From positions 806,001 through 870,000 of the forward strand of contig MJGA01000007.1 of assembly GCA_001910725.1 (NCBI GenBank): 64,000 bases of DNA. Direction: 5' to 3'. The notes beneath the pieces were generated by a model. The model was not told the DNA's origin. It did not search any database and was given only the letters and a program-made list of their open reading frames with translations. The DNA comes from Phanerodontia chrysosporium. Its lineage: Eukaryota; Basidiomycota; Agaricomycetes; Polyporales; Phanerochaetaceae. Below, one piece after another: positions 12,727 to 24,300 of this stretch; the first letter of the stretch is position 1; every line of letters begins with the position of its first letter. The position numbers were made by a program, and so were the translations under genes.

Positions 12727-13400
12727 GACATTGGTTTTGTGTTTTTCCTTCGTTGCTCTCATAGACGTTTCATTTCTGGATGTACCACTACCACATAGAC
12801 CATCTCTCCCGCATATACCTCAGTGTATTCTACCTACCCATAACATATATTTCAAACTTCGAGACCCAGTACTTGATGTGTGTCAAGGCTGCTTGTGAGC
12901 TACTTTCAACGGCCGCACACGTAGCGTTGTGGGAAAGGGAGACGTGGATGCACTTTTCATTCTCATGAATGCAAGCGGGATATGTAGTGGCATACCTTCG
13001 CGCCCCCCACTGTGGCTTTATCGGCGAAACTATCCACTTCATCTCTCACGACCGCTTCTGCTCCATTTGCGTTAGAGTTCTAGAGCCGTCCTTATATGTT
13101 TGCCTCGCAAGCCACAACGCTAAGCCCATCACCATCCACCACCACTACGTCGCTTCGCAGCATGTCCGGACGCCTCGGAAAGCCTGGGGCCGTCGTCCGG
13201 CGCTGAGAGCCCAGGGGTTGGGGACACGTTGGGCATCCCACGTTCACGCTTCTCAGGATGGTTGGGGATGATGTACGAGAGAAAAGGGCCGTTAAGGTAA
13301 ACCAGCGACATGGTAGAGGTAACAGACACGTCGGGGAACAACGAGGTCGGCAAGCAGAGAGCCCTGGATTATGGGCGCTTGCGGGTGAATAAGACCACTT
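12727..13400. other. intergenic between xylulokinase and MTHFR
   Basis: Holds the xylulokinase 3' region and the distal MTHFR promoter. No gene, RNA or repeat was recognised. Confidence 0.5.
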
Positions 13401-13552
13401 CCCCCTCGAGTCTTCGCTTGACTCTTCCCTCTCCGTTCCTCCTTCCCCAGCCGCCCCTCCCTCCCCGCGTCGCGCGCGTTTGGACTTTAAAGCTTAGACG
13501 TCTTTGTAATTAATACCCTGGCTGGGCCCTCTCTTACGATACTCTAATCGTC
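13400..13552 (+). promoter_or_regulatory. MTHFR promoter with pyrimidine tract
   Basis: A dense C/T tract at about 13400-13470 (TCCTTCCCCAGCCGCCCCTC and similar) lies just upstream of the ATG at 13553. An A/T-rich element TTTAAAG sits near 13485. Such CT blocks are common just upstream of highly expressed fungal genes. Confidence 0.4.
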
Positions 13553-15742
13553 ATGAAAATTACCCAAAAGATCCAGCAAGCTGAGAAGGAGGGGCGTGTG
13601 TGGTGGTCTTTCGAGTACTTCCCGCCACGTACTGCTCAGGTGCGTAGACTTGTCGCTGATTGGCTGTAGGGTCCTCGTGCTCATGACCTCATGTAGGGTC
13701 TTCAAAACCTCTTGGACCGTATCGAGCGCATGCGTGCGTTGGGTCCCGAATTTATAGACATTACATGGTAGGGACGGCTCTCCGTTTTCGTAGCTCAATT
13801 TAGCTCAAAGCCTATCCGCAGGAATGCCGGCGGACGCACATCCGATCTGACTTCCGAACTCGTAAAGACATGCCAGGGCTTGATAGGCATTGAGACGTGC
13901 ATGCACCTTACCTGCACGAACATGCCCAAGGAGAAGGTTGACATCGCGCTCAGGGTACGTGTCACATTGTCCCTGTCCACGGCCACCCAGAACTCACCCT
14001 GCCCTTATAGGAAGCGAAGTCGCACGGCTGCAGGAACATCCTGGCATTGCGTGGGGACCCGCCGATGGGCAAGGACGAATGGGAGGCTGCAGAGGGTGGA
14101 TTCGTTCACGCCTCCGATCTCGTACGGCATATTCGCAGAGAATACGGCGACTACTTCGACATTGCTGTTGCAGGCTTCCCTCAACACGAGACGCTGCCGG
14201 CTGAGGAGCGCGACCAGGAGATTCAGTGGCTGAAGGAGAAGATCGACGCTGGTGCCAACTTCATCTTCACGCAGATGTTCTACGACGTCGAGATTTTTAT
14301 CGCCTGGGTGAAGCGTGTGCGCGCCGCGGGCATCACGGTCCCTATCGTTCCCGGAATTGCACCCATCCAGACGTGGAACGGCTTCATCAAGTCGACTACC
14401 CTTTCCAGGACATCTATCCCACAGGCACTCCTCGACCAGCTGGAGCCGTTCAAGAACAATGACGAAAAGGTTCGCGAGGTCGGCATAAAACTCGTTGCAG
14501 ACATGTGCCGCCGCATCCTCGCGGAGGACATCGGTATTCGCGGCCTGCACTTCTACACTATGAACCTAGAGAAGGGCACACGGATGCTGCTCGAGGAGCT
14601 CAAGCTTGTGCCGCGCGTCGAGGTCGTCAAGCCGCTGCCATGGCGCCAGTCGCTCACGCCGAACCGTCGCAGCGAGACGATCCGCCCGATCTTCTGGGCG
14701 AACCGCACGAAGTCGTACCTCTCGCGCACGGAGAACTGGGACGAGTACCCGAACGGTCGCTTCGGCGACTCGCGTTCTCCGGCTTACGGCGAACTCGATG
14801 GGTACGGCATCTGGATCAAGCAGTCGGTGAGTGCACGTCTGAGACCCGTCAATGCCCGCAGATTTGTCTGAGACATTGTACAGAAGGATGAGGCGCTCAA
14901 GTTGTGGGACCACCCTGCGACCCTGCAGGATCTCTCGGCGCTGTTCGCAAGGTTCTGTCTGGGACAGGTTTCTGCCCTGCCATGGTCGGATTCGGCGCCG
15001 TCGCCTGAAACGTCCGTCATCGCTGGCGAGCTCGCCAAGCTGAACGAGCTGGGCTTCTTGACGATCAACTCGCAGCCGGCCGTAGATGGCGTACGCAGTG
15101 ACGACAAGGTTCACGGTTGGGGCCCCTCGAACGGATACGTCTACCAGAAGGTTCGTATAGGTGTTTTTGCTAATCTCGACTGTTGTACTCACAGCATTGA
15201 CAGGCGTATCTCGAGTTCTTCGTCTCGCCAGAGCTCCTGGAATGTCTCATCCCCACATTGAACGAGACCCGATGATCACTTACTACGTCATCAACAAGCG
15301 CGGCGACTTGCGGACGAACAGTCACTCTGACGGCCCAACGCTGTCACCTGGGGTGTCTTCCCTGGCAAGGAGATCATCCAGCCAACCATCGTGGAAGCCA
15401 TCAGCTTCATGGCTTGGAAGGTACGCCGTGTCTCCCATCTGTGACCACAAAATGGTGACACCTTGCGCACAGGATGAGGCGTACGAGCTTGGTCGCCAGT
15501 GGGCCAAGTACTATGACCCCGAGACGCCTTCCCGTCAACTCATCTCGACGATCATGGACACGTGGCTGCTCGTCAACGTCGTGCATAACGACTACAAGCA
15601 GCCAAACGCCATCTTCGAGCCTTTCTTCAAGGCCGGCGCCGACTATGTCGCCAAGCACGGCAAGTCTCCTGTCCTCAACGGACACGCAAACGGCCACGCA
15701 AATGGCCATGCTAACGGTCACGCCAACGGTAATGCTCACTGA
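13553..15742 (+). CDS. methylenetetrahydrofolate reductase
   Basis: Reduces 5,10-methylene-THF to 5-methyl-THF with FAD and NAD(P)H, supplying methyl groups for methionine synthesis in the cytosol. About 618 residues in seven exons. The N-terminal catalytic barrel contains [39 protein letters not shown] and [10 protein letters not shown]. The eukaryotic C-terminal domain contains [18 protein letters not shown] and [15 protein letters not shown]. Length and order match fungal Met13-type enzymes. Two single-base breaks lie 66 nt apart in one exon, at CCC runs 15268-15270 and 15334-15336; one extra C in each restores [17 protein letters not shown] and SDGPNAVTWG. The protein ends in an Asn-Gly-His-Ala repeat tail. 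A real pseudogene is possible but unlikely given full conservation on both sides. Confidence 0.93.
15677..15739 (+). repeat. in-frame NGHA tandem repeat in the MTHFR tail
   Basis: Five imperfect copies of a 12-base unit (AAC GGN CAC GCN) encode [20 protein letters not shown], just before the stop. Third-codon positions differ between copies, so the repeat is not freshly expanded and the peptide may be under selection. Confidence 0.85.
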
Positions 15743-16958
15743 TTCCCCGTAATGCATATATTCCCTCCCTCGAACACTTTCTTTTGTCTCAACACACTCT
15801 CGTCTTCGCGGTCGGGTTGCTCTATTTCTTCAAAGCATTACCCACCGGGTTCAACCCCCGATACACCTCTTCAATGGGTTTTGAACTAAGCGACCTCGTC
15901 TTCGACGGGTACTTCCATGCTTCATCCTTCCTTCTCTCGTTCTGCATATCTCATCTCTTGGCTTTCTTCTCCTCACCGGCATAGTTGTACTTCCATATAC
16001 ATACACTGCATCCTGCATCAACTGCATAGTAGCTCCCACGGTGACTCCCACGTCTTTGCATCCAACTGCATGTATAGTCCCCCTAGTCTTGTAGTCACCT
16101 GTACTCTCCCCCTCTCCTCGGAAATCGGAAAGCTGGCCTTATGTCGATAATAGAATAACCCCGGTTTCTTCTCAACGTGGCCTGGATGTCCGGTCCGGTT
16201 CTGAGTGCCAAAGTGCAAGGATTTACATAGCGCAGCTTGCGTTTCTTGACCCATGTCCAGAGACGTGAGGCTTCCGCGGTCAGGGTATGACAACTCGTCT
16301 GATCTAGCAGACTTGATAGAAGGAGGATCTCCGCGGCGTACTCAGTTCTCTGACGGTTACAGAGTATCGCATTTAGTGCCCTGATTGCGATCACGGCCTC
16401 GGGTCACCTGACGATCGTCGATGAAGGCTCTCACGGTTTCACTGCTTCCCGTATCTTTTCCTGCCATCACTGTTGCAGCATTTAAGATTATACAGAGTCT
16501 GCTTCAACTGCACTCGGAATAAAGCACGCTGGCAGCTTCGCAGAACGGTATGAGGAGTGGTCTGGACTGCTGGAACCATTCGGGATACTCCGCGCCACGA
16601 AGTCGTTGATAAACGCTCAAAGGTTACCCAGGGTCGACCTCGTGTTCTCACGGTTGAATGGAAGCCACGTTGCATTGACTCTCACGCGCTCAAGTTTCCT
16701 GCCAAAGCGAAACAAAACACAGCGTACTCGTGCAGGATAGCGTCGAAGAGGGGGTCGAGGTTACTGCAACGCAGAACTGGGTGATACATTGTCTGTTGAG
16801 GGAACAATGGAGCTATGGAGAAGCGACGTCGAGTCAGGAATTGGTACGCTAATCCCTTATTGTGGAGGCGGTGATGTTGCTTTTTCAGTGAACCTATAAG
16901 ACGAGGTTGATCTCCGGTTTGCTGCATCGTTTGCCCCTGCTCGCTCTCTTCGTACACC
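15743..16958. other. intergenic, no gene recognised
   Basis: This 1.2 kb region holds the MTHFR 3' end and the upstream region of the first Cys/His-rich gene. It is T/C-rich in the first 350 bases. No exon series or RNA gene was seen. Confidence 0.45.
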
Positions 16959-18013
16959 ATGAACAACACCCGGAGTGCATCGCGAGCCTCGGCGGCGCTG
17001 GGAAAACGTCTGGCGTCACAATCCGTTGCCGTGCCAGCTCAGACATCGACAGATTCTCTCGCTGTCCTCGACACCGCCACCAGCCCAGCTTCGCCCATGG
17101 TAACCTCGACCACAAGGAGCAAGAAAGCCCGTCATGGTGCTGCCCCCACTCTCCGAGTCTCCCAGCCAGTCGAGTGTGAGCGATGCGGCTATATCTTGCA
17201 CGTCCTCCCGAACGAAGACACCGCGGAAAGGCTTGCGAGCCATTGGCGAAGCCTGCGCTGCCAGAAGGCTGCTCGGACGAGGATGCGAAGACTAGCACGG
17301 GCAGGAGTCGAGGCTGCGGGGTCCCCTCTTCCGTCGCCCCTCGAACGAGAAGCATCGCGCAGCACGGCCGACGGCGAAGCACAACCATTGTCACCGGTGG
17401 ACGAATCGCAACTCGTATCGTGCTACCAGTGCCATGCCGTTATCGAGCTCGACGAGGCGCGATATCATGTCGGGCAACACATCCTGCGTGCGATATTGGG
17501 GGTCAAGGAGAAGTTGAAGACGAAGGTGAGTTCGTTGCATGGTCATTTCAATGCATATACTCACAGATATATCTTATTTTAGATTAATCCTGCCACGGCA
17601 TGCGGATTCTGTGGGCGCAGCGGAACGTGCAAATTCATCCTCCCCGAGGAGACCCTCCAAGCACCGCCGGATGCGCAAGACGTTGCGCTCGTTTTCTCCT
17701 GCGAGCGTGCTCGCATGACGTCGCACGACCAAGCAAAAGCATATTCCCCGAGAGTCCGTCGACAAACGTTCCGGTCGCATGCGCGATTTGCCTCGACGCC
17801 CACGACGCGGTCGTCGACGGTGTCGTACACTGGAAGTTCGGCATCTTCCACCACATCCGCACGATGCACCCGGAGCACTGGGATCCCATCGCTCAGCGTG
17901 TCAAGAATATCCCAGAGTCTTTCGTGCCCTTCCTATCTGTTAGCCCGAGGGAACTACGCGATGTGGCACCAGATGCCCCGCTGCCTTACCCCGGTCCCGT
18001 CCTTGGTCTGTAG
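16959..18013 (+). CDS. Cys/His-rich zinc-finger-like protein A
   Basis: Hypothetical protein of about 330 residues in two exons; the intron starts with GTGAGT at about 17527 and ends TTTTAG at 17581. It has four Cys/His clusters likely to bind zinc: CERCGYI...HWRSLRC (about residue 73), CYQCHAV...H..H (about 150), CGFCGRSGTC (about 193), and CAICLD...HWKFGIFHHIRTMH (about 245). The last resembles BED/C2H2-like fingers of many Agaricomycete proteins, where NVPVAC-type segments precede C-x2-C and WKF/WRY-x-H. The start at 16959 is the first in-frame ATG. One base is missing at the CCCC run 17746-17749: adding a C joins HDQAKAYS to PESPSTNVPVAC. Function is unknown; DNA or protein binding is an inference. 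Confidence 0.7.
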
Positions 18014-18430
18014 TATTGCACCTGCACATTCAGCTTTCCGCTTTATATCTTCTCATCTCCCAGCTCAATGGATTCTGTAAAATGCTTTCCATCACTTTTG
18101 GACGTTCTTGTACTCTTGCACCTGTTCTCATTGCTTTTGCTGTCCTGGTATTCGTCCTTCGTGAAGTTGCCTCTATGCCACGTACGTCTAGGTCTAGGAT
18201 ATCTGTAAATAACACGTCTTTTGCGAGTCGTAGGTCCCTGCGGCGATGTCTATGTCCAGCCTGAACGGGATGGATGCATCACATGAGCTCGACGCGTATG
18301 TCGACGCGTCCGCTGATTAACGTGACACGCGCGTCTGTCACGACTTCGCCTCTTGCCTCCTCGTCTCAGCTTCGCTCCCACCGTCACCTGCCTCAGCTCC
18401 CACGACATATCCTTGCATATTCAAAAGCTG

Positions 18431-19898
18431 ATGGCAGCATCAAGTTCCCCACGCCCATTGTCCAAGATCGAGAACACTCCGCGCGCGAGCGGAAGCAAAC
18501 TCGAGGCCACAGGTATGCGGCATTCCATAAATCCGTCTCCTTCGGCACAAGCTGACCCACACACCACCGACCGAAGGCTCTACGCTTTGTAAGCAATGCG
18601 GCATGCGAATCTTTGCACCGGGCTCGCGCCAGTTCTGCACGCCATGTCACACGAAGGACGCGATGCGCCGTGCGGGGCGGCCGTACAGCGAGATCGCGCG
18701 TGCCTGGATGCAGAGCACCGCAGAGTACGAGCGCGAGCAAGAAATTTTAGCGGCGGTGAAGCCAGAGCCAGAAAACAATTCTGCTGCGCTGTTGAAGAGC
18801 TCAGGTACGTTACTGGATTTTGGTTGCATGGCGTGGCTCATTACGTACCCCAAAGGCCCGGAGCGGCGAAGGTGTTCGGAGTGCCACGTCTTGGTGCGTG
18901 TTCCGAAGCCAGGTGGGGTGTGCGAGTTGTGTCGCTTCGTGAACAAGGGTCACGAATTGTGCGACCTTCCCGTACCTCACACGCGACCAAATCCTGAAGC
19001 CACAACAATGGACGAAGCACCCGCCAAAACATCCTCGCAGGTTTCTGAAATCGCGCTAGGGAAGAGAAGAGCAGATGCCATGCAGGAAAGCCAAATCGCT
19101 ACGTCGCTCATACAACCCTGTACGGATTTCCAGACTCGGACGGCGATGTACGAAGAACTTGGCAGCAGAGTGAAGATGTTCTACAAGGCCAGCAAGATGG
19201 CTGAAACCTCGGTTCCCTACGTCTTATTCCATGGCGCGTACTCTATCATTGCGGATCCTGCAGTGTCGAACAAGACGCGGTTAACGCTCGTGTCCCAAGA
19301 GCTGCAAAAGATTGTCAAGCTGCCTCATAGGTGAGACTGCTGCTCTGCGCCGCCTACTCGTAGCTGACAACCTGCATATTATAGTCGCGACACCCCCGCA
19401 AGGGCAGGAAGCTCATCCAGTTATACGATGCTGTGCCTCTGCGAATGCAATGTACGACATGATGTACGGCCCATCCTGATTTCTAGCTCTGCACAGGCGG
19501 GACAAGCATGCACGTCTACGCCCGCGGCGCCGTCAATCGTCAGCCATACGCCACATTCGTCTGTAAGCAAGCCTGCACGATCAGTACCGCCACTGGTCGA
19601 CGTACACCCACCTGCGAAGAAGCCGCGCCAGAGCACGTTGTCCCAGTGGATCCTGCGGCAGGGTACGAAGAAGGAGGCGGTCCCACATTCTACACCGACC
19701 AACTCTGGTGTTCCGTCGCTGGGCGTGTCCGGCGCAGTCGCGCCATCTGCAGCTGCGCCAAAAGCGGTGCCGGTCGAGAGGAGCAGCGTTTGCGGCGGAA
19801 CAGTGCGAATTACCGTCGTGGATGATCTCTCGCATGCATACTTCAAAGGCCAGCGGATTGTGATAGAGGTGTCGCATCCCCAGGATAGGCGACAGTAG
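18431..19898 (+). CDS. Cys-rich zinc-finger-like protein B
   Basis: Hypothetical protein, about 400 residues. Exon 1 runs from the ATG at 18431 to 18512. The intron 18513-18576 keeps frame into GSTLCKQCGMRIF. Two CxxC pairs form zinc-ribbon-like knuckles: CKQCG...CTPC, and CSECHV...CELC. An in-phase 51-nt intron (GTACGT...AAAG, about 18804-18854) probably lies between them. A helical middle with AMYEELGSRVKMFYKASKM follows. A disordered tail carries QSTLSQWI, which resembles a PCNA-interacting motif. The exon joint near 19325-19385 is uncertain: the direct join is open, but adding one C at 19393-19397 would give a more protein-like segment. It lies directly downstream of protein A on the same strand. 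No function is assigned. Confidence 0.6.
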
Positions 19899-20041
19899 CA
19901 TGCACAGAGGTGCCTCGCTAGTGAATGATCGATACGGACACCGCAATAGCGCATACGTGAGCGCATATACCTGTTCTTGCATTGTGTTGCCCACCATCCT
20001 AGTCATCCAACTTAATAAATTACCAAGACATCCAGTACAGT

Positions 20042-21087
20042 CTATGCGGCGGTAGCAGCTGTTACAGGTGGTGGAACAATGAACCTGCCAGCGAGCTCGT
20101 CGAACAGCTCTGCCTTCTCAGCAACATCCTTTACCATAGGGAATGTCGGATATTGAGTCGACAGTTGGCTGGAAACAATGTCAGCACTTGATAGTGTGAC
20201 ATTAGGGAGTGACGCACCTCCAAAGCTGCTCTGCCTCTGCCTCACTTCCCTTCTCGCGACTCAGGCTAGTCGCAACAACCATAGCAGCGAGAGTTTCCGC
20301 ATCCTTCGTCTGCACCTCCTCCAAGTCGGACTTCGCTGCTGAGATTTCGCCTTGGAGTATCCTCGTCACTCCGCGGGCCGTCAAGAGGTGAGGGGACGAC
20401 AACGAAGGGTTCGCGAGTTGCTCGGTGTAGAACGCATTGCAGTCGGAGTAGCCGTCGCTACCAGTGACGAGGGATATCGACGATTCGACAAGTTGCAGGA
20501 GAAGGTCGTCCTCGGACCAACGCTTCGCGCTCTCGAACTCCTTGCGCGCGAGATCTGGGCGGTGGATCGAGAGGTAGACCTGCACGGTGATCGCGACGGC
20601 CTCCATGTTCTCCTTGTTCGAGCCTGCGCAGAGCGTCTCGAGGGCCTCCTCGATCTCGCCCGCACGGACGAACGCCGTCCCAGCGAGCACACGCACAAGC
20701 CACCGGTCGCGCGCGTCACCCTCCACGTCCTCGCCCTCGATTTCGACGCACAAGTCACGTAGTTCCTCGAGAGCAGCCTCCTGCGCCGCACCGTCCGCGC
20801 CGCCGACATATCGCGCGAGGGCAGCGACAGCCCGCAGCGCGACGTTTTCGGACTCAGGGACCAGCTCAAGCGCCGCAGAGGGCTTGTCCAGGGCGATGTG
20901 TGCGCGGGCTTTGTAGATGATGAGTGGTGTGTAGTCGGGGGAGTTGGGCGACGGCAGGGTCAGGTCGATGACGCTTTGGTAGGCACCTACGTGGCGTCCG
21001 CCTCAGCACGGTCTAATGTCACGGTGCTGTAGATGGCGTACCAAGAATGAATTGCTGCTTGGCATTGTAGAGTTCTGAGGAGTCCAT
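20042..21087 (-). CDS. coatomer epsilon subunit (epsilon-COP, Sec28-like)
   Basis: Subunit of the COPI coat, which carries retrograde traffic from Golgi to ER; epsilon-COP stabilises alpha-COP. About 315 residues in three exons. It begins MDSSELYNAKQQFILGAYQS, where the join across the first intron is exact. TPR-like helical pairs run through the protein, including SPDYTPLIIYKARAHIALDK, VAITVQVYLSIHRPDLARKE and ILQGEISAAKSDLEEVQTKD. The last exon gives SQLSTQYPTFPMVKDVAEKA, closely like the C-terminus of epsilon-COP, before the stop at 20042. Frames and both introns are clean. It is divergent from TEL1 with 281 bp between start codons. Confidence 0.92.
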
Positions 21088-21368
21088 GGTTGCCAGAGGA
21101 TGTACGATTGGATGCACCGACGTGGAGACGAAAGACCAGGGCTAATGATGCGATTAAGCTGAGCCAAAGCGGAGAGTAAGAGTGCGTGTCACAAAGTAAG
21201 AAAAGTTTTGAAGCAAAGTAAGGACTGGTTTTGTAAACCCCGGAACGCGTGCCCAGACACGCTCTTTTGGGCGTTCGACGCGTTAATTGCCTTTGTCCCG
21301 GGCCAGGTCTACAGCCTGTGCTCTAGAACTAAATCATCCACTATCTCCTCACACACTCTTCTGCATGA
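21088..21368. promoter_or_regulatory. shared promoter of epsilon-COP and TEL1
   Basis: Only 281 bp separate the two divergent ATGs, so both promoters must lie here or overlap the leaders. No obvious TATA box is present on the TEL1 side. Confidence 0.5.
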
Positions 21369-24300
21369 ATGGCAAGAAACCTCGAACAGATTATCGATGC
21401 TCTGGACAGCAGCAAGATTAGGGAGCGGGCAAATGGCGTTGAGCTTCTCAACTCTTTCCTGGCTGTGCCTAATAGAGCCGAGAAACTAGACTCGCAGGAT
21501 TTGCTGCTCCTTCTCCGAGCCCTTTTCTCTGCTTTCTCTAGCGAGAAAGCTGCATACACGAAGAAAGGAGCCTCCAGCTCAACGGCCACTGCGGAGAACC
21601 GTCTCAAGACAGTCGCGAAGGCTCTCCGCGGTCTCGTCGAGCAGACCTACCGTCAATGGAGCAAGCGGGTCCTCAGAGTCGCACTCGAACATCTATTCGA
21701 ACACTGCAAGGACAGGGGAGCTCTGTTTGAGCCTGTAGCTCTTGACTACTTCCACACTCTCGCGCAGATTCTACGGTTCCAAGCCCACGTCGACAATATT
21801 GAACATGAGAAGTGGCTCAAGCTAGTGGACCTCATGTTCAACGTGATCCTTGAAGAATCCTTCAAGTCGCGTTTGGAGGATCCCTTCGAACCAAAGTCAC
21901 GCTCTCCGAGTCCTATGGAAGTCGACGAGGAAGGGGAAGAGGACGAAATGTCTTCGTCCGCTACGAGAAAGCGAAAACGACCGGAATCTACACCGGCGCC
22001 ACGCTTCCATAACGCATGTTCCAAGGGTGCTGGCGCGGAAGTAGGGCAGATCAAGCCAGTCGCTGCTGAAATTCTCGGAAGTCTTCTGCGAAGCCCTTCT
22101 GCGCCTCTCGTCTCAGCAGATTACCCTTTCATGATACCGGCGGTCTTCAATCGAATACAACGGTACCTTGCCATGTACTCCAACAAAGCCTCTCTCCACC
22201 GGGAGCTCCTTCCTGCACTTTCAGCAGTGCTCTCCTCATGTGCTCTGAACAGTGCTGCCGTGGTCGCCCGGTTCGCCCGAGACGCGTGGTCAGATATCGT
22301 CGACCTGTGGAAGATCAAGGATTGGAGAGAGCCAATAGTCGCCATAGTTTGTAAGCTCTTTCCCTACCTCACGGTCGAAAACAATGCTCTGGGCCCGTTA
22401 CCTCCCTACGAACCGGGCTTACGCGCCCTGTACGACTGTCTGGAGAAAGACACGCACGAGGCGAGGACCAAGGCATTATCCCTCGATTGTATACGCATGG
22501 AACTCCTCCCAGAGACAGCCGCTCCGGATGCCTTTGTCGCCAAAACCTACCGGCACGGCTGGAAGTTCACTTCCGCGCAAGCCCTTACATGGGCACTCCT
22601 AGAGCTTCGTGCGGATTGTGCAGCTAAGGTGTGCTGTCCACAAATACACCATGACTTGTCGGACATATTCTTACACTTTACTAGCTGTACTATCTATCTC
22701 GATCCACTCTCCACCCGCAGGATGCAGGACGCAAACGAGTCAAGCGAGAGGACCCCATCACTGAGCTTCTGTCATGCGTACGGACGAGAGCTGACATCAA
22801 TACCCGCATTTCCCACCTCCAACAGTTGTTATTCGTCATCGATAGACATTGGTCAATCATCCACAACGAGCTCAGGCAGTCCATAAAGGATGCACTTGTG
22901 CAGTTCCTCGCCAATGACGAACCGGACATCCAGTCTTGGACATTCATGTGTCTTGCGGCTATAGCTCATTCTACAAGCGCAGAGGACACACCATCGCCGT
23001 GGTGGGACGATATCTGGACACATGCGACACGTGAAGTAACAATTCCACGGGTCTGCCGAGCCGCTTGTCACCTCGCGCATACACTGCTGACACGCGCGAG
23101 GTCTCTCATCAGCCCGAACAAGATTTTCTCCGACATCGAAGCTTTGGCGAAAGACTTGACTATCCAAGGGCCCATCTTCCCTTACGATTCAGTCTGTACA
23201 TTTCTCGTATCGTCTATACGGATTGCCAGCCAGGATGTGCGGTTATATCGCCTTCAACTCGAAGAGAAGGCCCTGTCATGGCTACTCAAGTCGTGGAAGC
23301 CGACAGACCCACTCGATCGCGCGAAGATGCCGGCGCACACTGTCCAGGATATCCACCATCTCTTGGAGGTCATTTGCGGGGCTAGAGTCCAAGTCAAGCT
23401 CATCTCTGAAATGCAGCTCCCGGAGTCATCGATCGTGGATATGGTCATCGAGGAACATGCGACCGCTGTCATCCGTGACTTCGCCCTCTATGCACGGTTA
23501 CCGCCCTTCAAGCCAATTTCCGCAGCGAACACGCACTTATCATCGTTTGGGACTTCAAAGACGGACCAGAAGGTCGAGACAAGTCCTGGAGGAAAAGAAC
23601 GGCGCCTGTCGTCGTTCTATACAACGCACCTCGAAAAATTCATTGAGGAAGGAGACCGGGAAAGCAAAGCAAGAGTCCCCCACATCGAACGAGTTCGGGT
23701 CGCTCTGGACTTTGCAATCAGCGCACTGTGCTTCGAGACCATGGTGTCTGTCGGAGGATGTACGCCCAACAAACGGACGATGCAGTTGGCTTGCCAGGTC
23801 ATACTTCTCTTCATCCCCCTTGCTGCGGATCCGCGCACCACCTCATGGGAAGATAGACTCTTGATCCTCGCCGCCCTCGATCCCCTTGTTCTTGCAGCAC
23901 CACGCAAAGGCGTAGATAAGCCTTGGGAGGCGATGTTGCCTCCTGGAAGGAGCTCTGGTATCCGCAGAGACATCCTCCGCAAACTGTCCACCGAGGCCGA
24001 CCTAGTTTTGCGGCATGCTTCCGAGATCAGACGTCAATTTCAGAGGAGAATTCTGGGTAATGTTGAGGTGGGTCTCTGGTAGTGGCCTTACGATACAATT
24101 GACTGCTAACTACCGTATAGTCCGCAATGGACAGCGCAATCGGCGAAATCCTCGATATCATGCGGCGCTGCTTGGCGGATGTTTCTCAGACCTTGCCCAC
24201 GCCCAGTAATCCAGAGGCCAAGAAAAGTATGGACGACAACCGCATTCAGCTCACTAATGATTCCAGGGGCCCAGTCAACGCACGCGCAATGATTCTTCGC

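Noticed and set aside
15268..17749. Programmed frameshifting as an explanation for the breaks
   Set aside because: The sites share only a C/G run, not a slippery heptamer or pseudoknot, and occur in many unrelated genes.
19393..19397. Missing C in zinc-finger protein B
   Set aside because: The observed frame is also open across the intron, so this site was not counted in the C/G-run list.
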